IMG/VR virus record: IMGVR_UViG_3300042090_001080
Span: 1-29,640 of that record
Length of the DNA: 29,640 nt
Origin: a virus
Direction: 5' to 3' (one strand)
Below, piece after piece: positions 23,798-29,640 of this stretch; within the stretch, counting starts at the first letter, position 1, and each line of letters begins with the position of its first letter. The translations under genes and the position numbers were made by a program. Under the pieces are notes generated by a model. The model had not been told where the DNA came from and did not search any database. It was given only the letters and a program-made list of their open reading frames with translations.

Positions 23798-23940
23798 GAT
23801 CTCTCCATTTTTGTTTTTTCAGCACAACTTACGGAATATTTTTCTCCCCAAACCACCTTAAATACAGCATCTTCTGGGTGCTCAACCACTTGGCATCCAG
23901 AAAGGAGGAATAGGAAGAGGATTTTCTTATAATTTTTCAT
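23698..23940 (-). CDS. Small lipoprotein
   Basis: An 80-residue protein, MKNYKKILFLFLLSGCQVVE, with a lipobox (LSGC) at residues 12-15 and mature Cys15. The start at 23940 is favoured over an ATG nine codons upstream because it gives a proper signal peptide and overlaps the stop of the preceding gene. Its last third (23698-23797) overlaps the first 100 bases of the outer-membrane gene in another frame, so the C-terminus may be an unselected extension. Mature residues HPEDAVFKVVWGEKYSVS are compact. The role is unknown; perhaps linked to the barrel. Confidence 0.6.
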   Translation of the reverse strand: MKNYKKILFLFLLSGCQVVEHPEDAVFKVVWGEKYSVSCAEKTKMERSCLNIYSQSRSQCVDTAPMSNPNPSGWNTSTSE

Positions 23941-24142
23941 CGTATTTGAACCACTTATGAACGGCATCGACGATTTCTTGGACCGCTTTGGCCACTTCTT
24001 GCTCGTAGATTTCGACTTCAGTTAGAGGACGATCCTTATGGGCTTGTTCCTTGGGCGGTAATACCGGTCTAAGTGCGCCGCGTTCACGTATATAGGCCCT
24101 GGCTTCCCATTGGTTTCCTTCTGAATTTTTCTTTGATCCCAT
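23927..24142 (-). CDS. Hypothetical protein, N-terminus uncertain
   Basis: The frame encodes 71 residues from the only standard start at 24142. The last 40 residues (EQAHKDRPLTEVEIYEQEVA then IVDAVHKWFKYDEKL) look like real helical protein, and its stop overlaps the lipoprotein start, as expected for the operon. The first 40 residues overlap the 3' end of the phosphoesterase gene by 121 bp in another frame, which is unusual. The true start may be a rare codon further down. Confidence 0.4.
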   Translation of the reverse strand: MGSKKNSEGNQWEARAYIRERGALRPVLPPKEQAHKDRPLTEVEIYEQEVAKAVQEIVDAVHKWFKYDEKL

Positions 24143-24690
24143 ACTCCATATCCTTCGTGGACGTGCCCAAAAACGTGCAATTTCAGAGTATTATAGTGAT
24201 CCGCCTGCCATTTTAAAAGAGATTTCGATCCGACACAATCCATTTTGTCTCCGTTTACGCACAGATCCATCATGCCATAGGCGGGGCTGTGGGTGATCAA
24301 TATGTCCGTGTCATCTGGGATCAAGCTCCACTTCTCCGACAATTGTGCGTCATTCTGGACAGTAAACGCCTTACAGCACGGGTTCATGCCCTCAAAAGCG
24401 GTAGTCCAAGGCGACCCCCAGATCTTCAGGCCTTCAAACTCCGTTCCGCAGTCGCACAGATATGTGCCATCAGGAGCCTCGTAAGAACAACAGCACGAAT
24501 GCAGCAAATTATCGTGATTCCCAGCGATAAACACCTTTTTTTTGTATTTCTGGCTGTCTAACCACTGAAAAAACATTTCCCATTCAAATGTCCTGTCTGA
24601 TCTCGTGTAATCCCCAGCGAGAATTAACAGATCTCCGCCCTCAAGTAGCGGATAAATCCCATGAAGATCCGATACGCAGTCAATGATCAA
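24022..24690 (-). CDS. Metallophosphoesterase
   Basis: A 222-residue calcineurin-like phosphoesterase with all family motifs in order: SDLH (7-10), GD (26-27), GNHD (57-60), a THSPAYG stretch (133-139) and GHVH (175-178). These residues bind two divalent metals. The substrate may be a nucleotide, phosphoprotein or polynucleotide end. It starts with TTG at 24690, overlapping the stop of the 46-residue Pro-rich gene as TTGA, so it is translated by coupling. It has several Cys pairs (CCCSY, CDC) not typical of the family. There is no signal peptide. Confidence 0.8.
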   Translation of the reverse strand: MIIDCVSDLHGIYPLLEGGDLLILAGDYTRSDRTFEWEMFFQWLDSQKYKKKVFIAGNHDNLLHSCCCSYEAPDGTYLCDCGTEFEGLKIWGSPWTTAFEGMNPCCKAFTVQNDAQLSEKWSLIPDDTDILITHSPAYGMMDLCVNGDKMDCVGSKSLLKWQADHYNTLKLHVFGHVHEGYGVWDQRKIQKETNGKPGPIYVNAAHLDRYYRPRNKPIRIVL

Positions 24691-24827
24691 TTGCTGCCTC
24701 CTGGAGGTGTTGTGCCAGGCGGCACGGGGATTCTAGGCGAAGGGCCGGTAGTTGACGGCGTCTGGCTGATCGGACTCATTGGAGAGCGCGGAACAGGGCT
24801 AGGAGGGATTTGCACTTGGACAGTCAT
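24687..24827 (-). CDS. 46-residue Pro/Ser/Thr-rich protein
   Basis: MTVQVQIPPSPVPRSPMSPI then a Pro-rich tail ending PPGGSN. Low complexity, probably disordered. Its ATG overlaps the stop of the 94-residue gene (ATGA) and its stop overlaps the TTG of the phosphoesterase. The strict coupling on both sides supports it although it is short and repetitive. Confidence 0.5.
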   Translation of the reverse strand: MTVQVQIPPSPVPRSPMSPISQTPSTTGPSPRIPVPPGTTPPGGSN

Positions 24828-25108
24828 GCTTTCACCACTGGGTTAGGAAGTCCGTTTAATTTTGGAGCGAAGTAAGGCCAGTATTGATTGTATGGGCCAT
24901 AATAAGGGGGCAGTGACACCGCAACTGCTCCTACTCCACCTGCGCCTCCAACCGCTCCTTGCTCTGCGCTATAAGGCAAAGGCCAAGGGAATTGACGTGC
25001 TCTAGGCGGATCCTGCACAGCCACCATCCCGAGACCAGCAAACGGCGAACCGTTGCCTCCAGCGGAAGTGATTTGACTGGGTGGATTTGGCGGATTTACT
25101 CCTGGCAT
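24824..25108 (-). CDS. Pro/Gly/Tyr-rich hypothetical protein
   Basis: A 94-residue protein starting MPGVNPPNPPSQITSAGGNG, with LPPYYGPYNQYWPYFAPKL near the end. It resembles the small Pro/Tyr-rich proteins that occur in virions of some tailed phages, but a function cannot be assigned. CAGGAG lies upstream of the ATG. It is the first gene after the tRNA-Met/Ile2 gene in the accessory block. The sequence has no transmembrane segment. Confidence 0.5.
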   Translation of the reverse strand: MPGVNPPNPPSQITSAGGNGSPFAGLGMVAVQDPPRARQFPWPLPYSAEQGAVGGAGGVGAVAVSLPPYYGPYNQYWPYFAPKLNGLPNPVVKA

Positions 25109-25164
25109 TTGGGACTCCTGTTTCGCTTATCTCTACTTATACCCTAAATTTCCATAAGTTGCTA

Positions 25165-25237
25165 TAGCGCCTCCCGGATTTGAACCGGGGCAACACAGGT
25201 TATGAGACTGCTGCTCTAACCACTGAGCTAAGGCGCT
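25165..25237 (-). tRNA. tRNA with anticodon CAU (Met or Ile2)
   Basis: 73 nt. Minus-strand acceptor AGCGCCT pairs with AGGCGCT. D arm GCTC AGTGGTTA GAGC, T arm CCCGG TTCAAAT CCGGG, anticodon loop CTCATAA giving CAT. The anticodon stem GCAGT/CCTGT has one mismatch next to the loop. The D arm resembles bacterial tRNA-Ile2, but the D arm of elongator tRNA-Met is similar, so both remain possible. Discriminator A. CCA is not encoded. The first ten bases lie in the 3' end of the co-chaperonin gene, including its TAG stop. Confidence 0.85.
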
Positions 25238-25545
25238 TCATTTCCTAAATCCATAGAGAAAGCCAGGATCTCGCTAAAGTCCAGAGACACAAGCTCTTGT
25301 CCCGCGTATTCCACCAACAATCCCGCATACTTGCGCGTAAACACGTAGCCTCCGATCGAAATTTCTCCGCCATTTTCACAAGTGTCCGCTCCGTAAGACA
25401 GCACTTGGCCGATCTGGTACTCTTTCTTCTCGTCCGGAACAATCAGGAGGCCTTTTTTCTTCTCGAATTCCACCAATTTCACTAAAACTCGGTTTCCAAC
25501 TGCACTAATCAAGGAAATCTCCGTATTGAATTTTTCTTTCATCAT
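25228..25545 (-). CDS. GroES-like co-chaperonin
   Basis: A 105-residue protein. The sequence from residue 14 on (VGNRVLVKLVEFEKKKGLLI then VPDEKKEYQIGQVLSYGADT) matches the N-terminal GroES strands and base loop. The hinge and last strands (YVFTRKYAGLLVEYAGQELV then LDFSEILAFSMD) match the family ending, in which xxDILA is conserved. The mobile loop (VEFEKKKGLLIVP) is short. The start is one of the two adjacent ATGs at 25545 and 25542, inside the end of the 93-residue gene; an upstream ATG would add 17 Arg/Cys-rich residues of that gene's overlap. By analogy with T4 gp31 it probably modifies host GroEL for capsid folding. Confidence 0.7.
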   Translation of the reverse strand: MMKEKFNTEISLISAVGNRVLVKLVEFEKKKGLLIVPDEKKEYQIGQVLSYGADTCENGGEISIGGYVFTRKYAGLLVEYAGQELVSLDFSEILAFSMDLGNEAP

Positions 25546-25786
25546 TTTTTTCTTGCAAAAACGACACAAAATCAACCGCATCCTCAAATTTCTCAAATCT
25601 CACGTCGTCCGCCACCATTTTTATCGCCTGCAGCACACTAACCCGGTCTGCGGCCTCCATTATGGCAAATGAAGACGTGAATATCGATGCTAGGATGACC
25701 TTGCCTTCGTAGCTGTCGCGCTTGTAAACGGCCAAAAAAGCCATCATAAAGTCGTCAAGAGCCTTATAAGCTTCAGGCGTCAGCAC
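25505..25786 (-). CDS. Hypothetical helical protein
   Basis: A 93-residue protein with GTG start at 25786, preceded by AGGAGTG. It starts MLTPEAYKALDDFMMAFLAV and is alpha-helical throughout, with a charged C-terminus (LQEKNDERKIQYGDFLD). It follows TerL with a 9-bp gap and overlaps the start of the GroES-like gene by 41 bp. It is not recognised. It may be a small packaging accessory, judged only by position. Confidence 0.55.
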   Translation of the reverse strand: MLTPEAYKALDDFMMAFLAVYKRDSYEGKVILASIFTSSFAIMEAADRVSVLQAIKMVADDVRFEKFEDAVDFVSFLQEKNDERKIQYGDFLD

Positions 25787-25795
25787 AATTCACTC

Positions 25796-27316
25796 CTATT
25801 CAAATAAGGGATGATGTTTATTGTATAACCGCTCTGCCTCAGCATCTGTAATATCACTCTTTTGTCCGTCCACATGCGTCTGAATGGCCATACAGGTGTA
25901 GCGAAAAGCGTCCGCGCCGTGGCTGTATTGGTCGTGAATGGGCTTATTTTTAAAGATTTGATAATTTACGTCAAACTCTTTTCGGTAGTTCTCCAAGCAC
26001 TTAATCAGCCGCGAACACCGCTCCTCATCAATCCAAACGCGCGGGAAGACACTTCGGACACACTCGATACCGTCTTCCAGTTTAGTTCTAAGAGTCGGTA
26101 GTGTGATAAGAGGAATGCCAAGCCGGGAGGCGACTTCTTTTGTTGAGAGCCCCACTGAAAATGCGTGAGATTCAATATCATGGGGGCCGTAAAATTTGTC
26201 ATACAAGTAGGGTTTGGACTTAATGATGGAAGCATAGAAAGCGAAAGCCTCTCCCGAATTTTCATAGTAGTCGATAATATGCACTTCTTGCCCGATAATC
26301 TGGAAGAACACAAGCGCCGTGGCGTCTCCGTATCCGATGTCAAATGCGACTGAAACAAGCGATCCTCGTTCCCAAGGAATATTTCCGAAGCGGCCTTCAA
26401 AGCGAGCTTCTCTAATCCATTTGGCATAGTAACTCCCGTCTATAGCTGATTCGAACGACTCATCGGGGGTAGATGGGTACTCCCGCTTCATGTCGTCCTT
26501 CTGGGTCAATAATTTCTTATAATACCAGCTCTTTTGTCCAGAAGAAAGTTTGATGCCCTTCTCTTCTAGCGTCTTGAAGTAGTCCTGAATCTCTTTGGGA
26601 ATAACGATGCGTTCGTCTAGAATGTAGTCCGGACAATCATACCAGGAATAAAAATGAAACTTGTAGTCTAGAGAAGTCAAAGCCTTCGCGGATTCCTTCA
26701 TCGCTTCGGCCTGCTTGCAAAGGTCATAGAAGTGGCCTTCTTTCCCCTCGGCAGTAGACTCGATGAACACATATTGCTTCGCTCCCAGTGTATTCAAGGA
26801 TCCAGTCACAATTTCGCGACTCTTCTCAGGCCAGTGCGCACAGATCTTTCCGAACTCGGAGACATGCAAGTACTGGAGCGTAGTTCCCCTCATGCTGGTG
26901 CCGACCCGCACGGAGGAGTGGTTGCTGAACACGAGCTCCCGAGCGGAATCGACAGTGGCCGTCCGCAACATTTTAAGAGCTTCGGGCAACTTGTCATATG
27001 CGAACTTGATACGTTTGAACATCAACTCAGCGTCCTCTCGCGTATGGGCAATAATCCCAGCTGCTATATTCGGCTTAAAAAGGCACGTATCGAGGAACAA
27101 CATGCACACGAAAGTGCTGATGCCCAGCTGGCGCGCCTTGAGGATTATGTTCGAGTACCACATTGTCGAATAAAGCTGCTCTTGAGCCCAGTTGAACTTA
27201 AACGTCCTCGGCACTCCCTGCTTATCAATGATCTGATAGAGATTGTTTAGCCGCCACCGCTGAGAAGACAGATTCTTCTCCAGCAACGCCATTTTATCTT
27301 GCTCAGCCTTAGACAT
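25796..27316 (-). CDS. terL: Terminase large subunit
   Basis: A 506-residue TerL. The ATPase domain has the Walker A-like KARQLGIST (60-68), a Walker B LQYLHVSEF (147-155) with catalytic Glu, and a C-motif ESTAEG (186-191). The conserved EYPSTPDESFESA stretch (279-291) follows, then the RNase H-like nuclease domain begins at VAFDIGYGDAT (Asp326), with GPHDIE and DAFRY as further acidic sites. It translocates DNA through the portal into the prohead and cuts concatemers. A separate small subunit is not identified; the 95-residue gene upstream is one candidate. The 48-residue membrane gene stops just before the TerL ATG. Confidence 0.9.
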   Translation of the reverse strand: MSKAEQDKMALLEKNLSSQRWRLNNLYQIIDKQGVPRTFKFNWAQEQLYSTMWYSNIILKARQLGISTFVCMLFLDTCLFKPNIAAGIIAHTREDAELMFKRIKFAYDKLPEALKMLRTATVDSARELVFSNHSSVRVGTSMRGTTLQYLHVSEFGKICAHWPEKSREIVTGSLNTLGAKQYVFIESTAEGKEGHFYDLCKQAEAMKESAKALTSLDYKFHFYSWYDCPDYILDERIVIPKEIQDYFKTLEEKGIKLSSGQKSWYYKKLLTQKDDMKREYPSTPDESFESAIDGSYYAKWIREARFEGRFGNIPWERGSLVSVAFDIGYGDATALVFFQIIGQEVHIIDYYENSGEAFAFYASIIKSKPYLYDKFYGPHDIESHAFSVGLSTKEVASRLGIPLITLPTLRTKLEDGIECVRSVFPRVWIDEERCSRLIKCLENYRKEFDVNYQIFKNKPIHDQYSHGADAFRYTCMAIQTHVDGQKSDITDAEAERLYNKHHPLFE

Positions 27317-27463
27317 TTACAACACCCAGCTAGCAACTTCCATCAAACCCGACAAAATACAGAACAGGCTCATGGCGCAACTGCCGACCATTAGAGGAAA
27401 CAGCACAAGCCAAAAGAAGAAAATCAACACCCACTCTATAATCCAACTCAATATTTCGTTCAC
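27317..27463 (-). CDS. Small two-helix membrane protein
   Basis: A 48-residue protein with GTG start at 27463, in TAGTG overlap with the upstream stop. The start reads MNEILSWIIEWVLIFFFWLV, then LFPLMVGSCAMSLFC and LSGLMEVASWVL: two hydrophobic stretches separated by a short loop. The stop is immediately followed by the TerL ATG. It has holin-like size and topology, but no family can be named. Confidence 0.55.
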   Translation of the reverse strand: MNEILSWIIEWVLIFFFWLVLFPLMVGSCAMSLFCILSGLMEVASWVL

Positions 27464-27750
27464 TACATCACCAATTTTTCATTACATTTTGTGCAGAAGA
27501 AAAAAGACTCTCCCGATCCTCGAATCTCTTCCTCTTCCCAGGCATGCTCACACTCGGCATAAGCAGTCTGCTTCTTCACCCTCTTAGGCGACCCCGTCAA
27601 CGCAGCGAACCGAGCCGCCACCGCCTTCTGGCCCTTCTTATCCACGCATTCCTCGATGCAATCCACCAAGGCCCACAGACACTTCCTCACGTTCACCAAC
27701 TCAAACTGGTCAACCTTCCTCACCTTCTTTCGCCAATCCTTCACTCCCAT
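27463..27750 (-). CDS. Small protein with C-terminal Cys-pair (zinc-ribbon-like)
   Basis: A 95-residue protein starting MGVKDWRKKVRKVDQFELVN, basic N-terminus, central helical part (LWALVDCIEECVDKKGQKAV), and a C-terminal CEHAWEEEE then FFFCTKCNEKLVM: Cys-x-His and Cys-x-x-Cys, compatible with a zinc site. It is the first minus-strand gene and lies two genes upstream of TerL; a small terminase subunit or a DNA-binding regulator are both possible. GGAGG lies next to the ATG. Confidence 0.5.
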   Translation of the reverse strand: MGVKDWRKKVRKVDQFELVNVRKCLWALVDCIEECVDKKGQKAVAARFAALTGSPKRVKKQTAYAECEHAWEEEEIRGSGESFFFCTKCNEKLVM

Positions 27751-27850
27751 CCTCCAGCTAAAACAAACCTTATATTATAGATTTTATTTGAGCAAGCACC
27801 TCTTGCTCGAAAGACACGGCTGTAGTAAACTAGACCCAACCAAGGCGAAC
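27751..27850. promoter_or_regulatory. Divergent intergenic region with operator-like inverted repeat
   Basis: A 100-bp region between two divergent transcripts. It holds a perfect inverted repeat GAGCAAG N5 CTTGCTC at 27790-27808, and a TATAAT-like box on both strands near 27770-27777. A plus-strand candidate is TTGCTC, 17 bp, then TAAACT, before the ATG at 27851. The repeat could be an operator for a regulator not seen here. None of the phage 18-nt promoters occurs here, which suggests host RNA polymerase control (early genes). Confidence 0.4.
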
Positions 27851-28009
27851 ATGGACAAAACAAGAATCATCCTGTGTCTTATATCCGCAGCACTGAGCGC
27901 CTTATGGGCATTGTCTGTAGATGGTCTCTGGAAGACCTTATGCGGTTGCCTCATCATAGGGGCAGTGGTGTCGCTCTTTCACTTTTATCTACGCACGAGT
28001 GGCAAATGA
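27851..28009 (+). CDS. Small two-helix membrane protein
   Basis: A 52-residue protein, MDKTRIILCLISAALSALWA then LSVDGLWKTLCGCLIIGAVV, with two membrane segments and a short basic tail. AAGGCG lies upstream. Its stop overlaps an ATG of the methyltransferase frame at 28006 (ATGA), so the two may be coupled. No family can be named. Confidence 0.5.
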   Translation: MDKTRIILCLISAALSALWALSVDGLWKTLCGCLIIGAVVSLFHFYLRTSGK

Positions 28010-28050
28010 GCGCACTTATTGAAAGTTTCGGCGATGGAGGACCCATCGAA

Positions 28051-29307
28051 ATGAATCAAATTCTTCTTGGAGATTGTCTCACTGTCTTGGATAAATTAGA
28101 GCTGAATACTGTTGATTTGGTCTATCTTGATCCTCCATTTTTTACTCAGAGAGAGCAACGACTCGTTACTCGTGATGGATTAAAAGAATATTCCTTTGTT
28201 GATAGCTGGAATAACATTACTGAATATAGAGAATATATCAAACTGCGCATTAAAAAATGCAGACAAGCGTTACGTGATACAGGTAGTATTTTTCTTCATT
28301 GCGATCGATCAGCATCTCATCATTTACGCTTAGTGTTGGATGAGGTTTTTGGAGCAGAAAATTTTCAAAGCGAAATTATCTGGTCTTATCGTCGTTGGTC
28401 AAATGCAAAAAAAGGTTTATTAAATACTCACCAAGTTATTTTTTTCTATAGCAAAACTAATAACTTCAAGTTCAATCAGATGTATGATGATTATTCTCCC
28501 ACAACAAATATTGACCAAATTCTTCAAGAAAGGGTTCGCGATGAACGAGGAAAGGCAGCTTATAAGACGGATGAAAATGGAAATAACGTTCTAGTCAAAG
28601 ATAAAAAAGGTGTCCCTCTTTCAGATGTTTGGCAAATTCCTTATCTTAATCCAAAGGCTACTGAAAGAGTCGGTTATCCTACTCAAAAGCCGATTCATTT
28701 ATTAGAGAGAATTATTTTATTAGTCACAAATGAGGGGGATACGGTACTTGATCCGTTTTGTGGAAGCGGAACTACTCTTGTAGCTTCTAAGCTTCTTAAT
28801 CGTAGCTATATCGGAATTGATCAACAAAATGATGCTGTTGAACTTGCAAACCAACGGATAGCAAATCCAGTAAAAACTGAATCTGCTCTTCTGAAAAATG
28901 GATTAGATTCGTATAAGAACCAGGATAAAGAAACTTCTAATATATTAAGAGAAATTGGAGCTGTAATAGTTCAGAGGAATAAAGGTATCGATGGTTTTGT
29001 TAAGACTTCTAGCGGACTTATCCCCATTAAAATAAGAAAGATGGGAGAAAGTTTTGAAGAAGCAAAAATGCACTTAATAAGATCGAGCTTGAAAAATAAT
29101 TACCCAAGAAAAATTCTATTGTTGCTCGATGACGTTATAGACGAACCAAGGCTTTTCGACATGTCAGAAAAAGATGTCATTGACGAGAGTATATTAATCT
29201 GTAGGGATATAGTTCAGTTAACGGAAGCTATCGGGTTATTAGAAAGAGAAAAGATCCGGCATATTACGGATGTGGGGAGAAGAAAAAATCCGAAGAGGTT
29301 TGTCTAA
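28051..29307 (+). CDS. DNA methyltransferase (N6-adenine or N4-cytosine, beta class)
   Basis: 418 residues from ATG 28051, chosen because GGAGG lies 10 nt upstream and MNQILLGDCLTVLDKL is a typical start; an in-frame ATG at 28006 overlaps the previous stop. Motif IV is DPPF (27-30), a target-recognition part follows, then TQKPIHLLERI (about 210) and motif I DPFCGSGTTLVAS (about 233-245). The order IV before I makes it beta class. From about 300 on there is an extra domain (IGAVIVQRNKGIDGFVKTSS then IPIKIRKMG), similar in layout to PD-(D/E)xK nuclease cores such as Mrr, but with KIRK where (E/Q)xK is expected. The gene is AT-rich and lies opposite to its neighbours. Confidence 0.8.
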   Translation: MNQILLGDCLTVLDKLELNTVDLVYLDPPFFTQREQRLVTRDGLKEYSFVDSWNNITEYREYIKLRIKKCRQALRDTGSIFLHCDRSASHHLRLVLDEVFGAENFQSEIIWSYRRWSNAKKGLLNTHQVIFFYSKTNNFKFNQMYDDYSPTTNIDQILQERVRDERGKAAYKTDENGNNVLVKDKKGVPLSDVWQIPYLNPKATERVGYPTQKPIHLLERIILLVTNEGDTVLDPFCGSGTTLVASKLLNRSYIGIDQQNDAVELANQRIANPVKTESALLKNGLDSYKNQDKETSNILREIGAVIVQRNKGIDGFVKTSSGLIPIKIRKMGESFEEAKMHLIRSSLKNNYPRKILLLLDDVIDEPRLFDMSEKDVIDESILICRDIVQLTEAIGLLEREKIRHITDVGRRKNPKRFV

Positions 29308-29450
29308 CAAAATTAGCTGACCAATACATTGACGAGTGGGATCCGCTTCCTTTTTGCAGATATGCAGAGATGGAAGAATCCTACATCAAAGGTGTATATG
29401 ACTTTTCCGACTGGTTAAAATTAAAGATCAGACCCTTAACCAAATCTTAA
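29283..29450 (+). other. Slippery heptamer and open frame after the methyltransferase stop
   Basis: A AAA AAT (29283-29289, in the methyltransferase frame) is a canonical -1 slippery heptamer. The -1 frame then stays open for 53 more codons to the TAA at 29448: SEEVCLTKLADQYIDEWDPL then CRYAEMEESYIKGVYDFSDW. This stretch looks like real coding sequence but has no ATG, GTG or TTG at its beginning. It could be a frameshift extension, an unusual start, or a single-base change in the gene. Confidence 0.4.
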
Positions 29451-29640
29451 CATAAGGGTAGGGGAGAAGAAAAAACCTGAAATTTTGGGAAAAATAAATG
29501 TGGGGTTAGGAGAATCCATCTCTCCAAAGTACCTGTTCTCTGCCAGCGAAGCACCCCCCTACCCAGTGCCGGGGTTGAGTCTTAAGTGTCTAGCTCTCAG
29601 TTCTTTCGGGATTGCATTTGGACATAGGTCCCCGAACACC
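29451..29640. other. End of window, no gene seen
   Basis: No reading frame of note on either strand. Contains a run of C (CACCCCCCTACCC) and an otherwise unremarkable mixed stretch. A gene entering from the right cannot be excluded. Confidence 0.6.

Noticed and set aside
26732-27250. 172-residue plus-strand frame inside TerL
   Set aside because: It is antisense to a well-supported terminase gene and shows no domain. It has no promoter or clear ribosome binding site.

Overview
The window is most of the structural half of a tailed double-stranded DNA phage (or a prophage/metagenomic phage contig). Almost everything is on the minus strand. The head genes are a TerL terminase (27316 to 25796), a P22-like portal (21161 to 19095), a scaffold (18056 to 17238) and an N4-gp56-family major capsid protein (17222 to 16032). 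A gp4-like head-completion protein, a gp10-like tail hub and no tape measure or sheath point to podovirus morphology. A BAM-type beta-barrel outer membrane protein with a C-terminal Phe and a lipoprotein with a lipobox indicate a Gram-negative host. The host genus cannot be fixed from this sequence. An amoeba-associated or environmental Gram-negative (for example a chlamydia-like bacterium) is only a guess from the style of the small outer-membrane protein.

Layout, in the direction of minus-strand transcription (right to left). 27750-25228: a small Cys-rich protein, a two-helix membrane protein, TerL, a small protein and a GroES-like co-chaperonin. 25237-21293: accessory region with two tRNA genes, Pro-rich proteins, a metallophosphoesterase, an envelope pair (lipoprotein and outer-membrane barrel), a Gly/Asp hexanucleotide-repeat protein, IS200/IS605-like hairpins and several orphan small genes. 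21161-15282: portal, four small virion or assembly genes, scaffold, major capsid protein, and a capsid-associated protein. 15159-9270: head-to-tail connector, tail hub, tail proteins, a GNAT acetyltransferase and candidate ejection proteins. 9270-1: large internal virion proteins, then five adhesin-like tail-fibre genes, the last running off the left end for at least 1071 residues. Two small plus-strand genes sit inside this region at 6430-6680. At the right edge a plus-strand module holds a two-helix membrane protein and a beta-class DNA methyltransferase, AT-richer than the rest.

Two features stand out. First, the major capsid gene is interrupted by a 243-nt group I intron with no endonuclease gene. 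Its P1 (8 bp with the U-G at the splice site), P7, P8, P9 and P10 can all be read directly. Removing it restores one 315-residue capsid protein. Second, an 18-nt element, consensus TGTAAACTTTNWTTTAGA, occurs four times, each time just upstream of a gene or operon and each time in the orientation of that gene, including the single plus-strand copy. It is probably the phage late promoter.

The genes fit one programme: TerL and portal package DNA into a scaffolded N4-gp56 shell, perhaps folded with the phage co-chaperonin. Connector, hub and fibres complete the particle, and the accessory block modifies the host envelope and translation.
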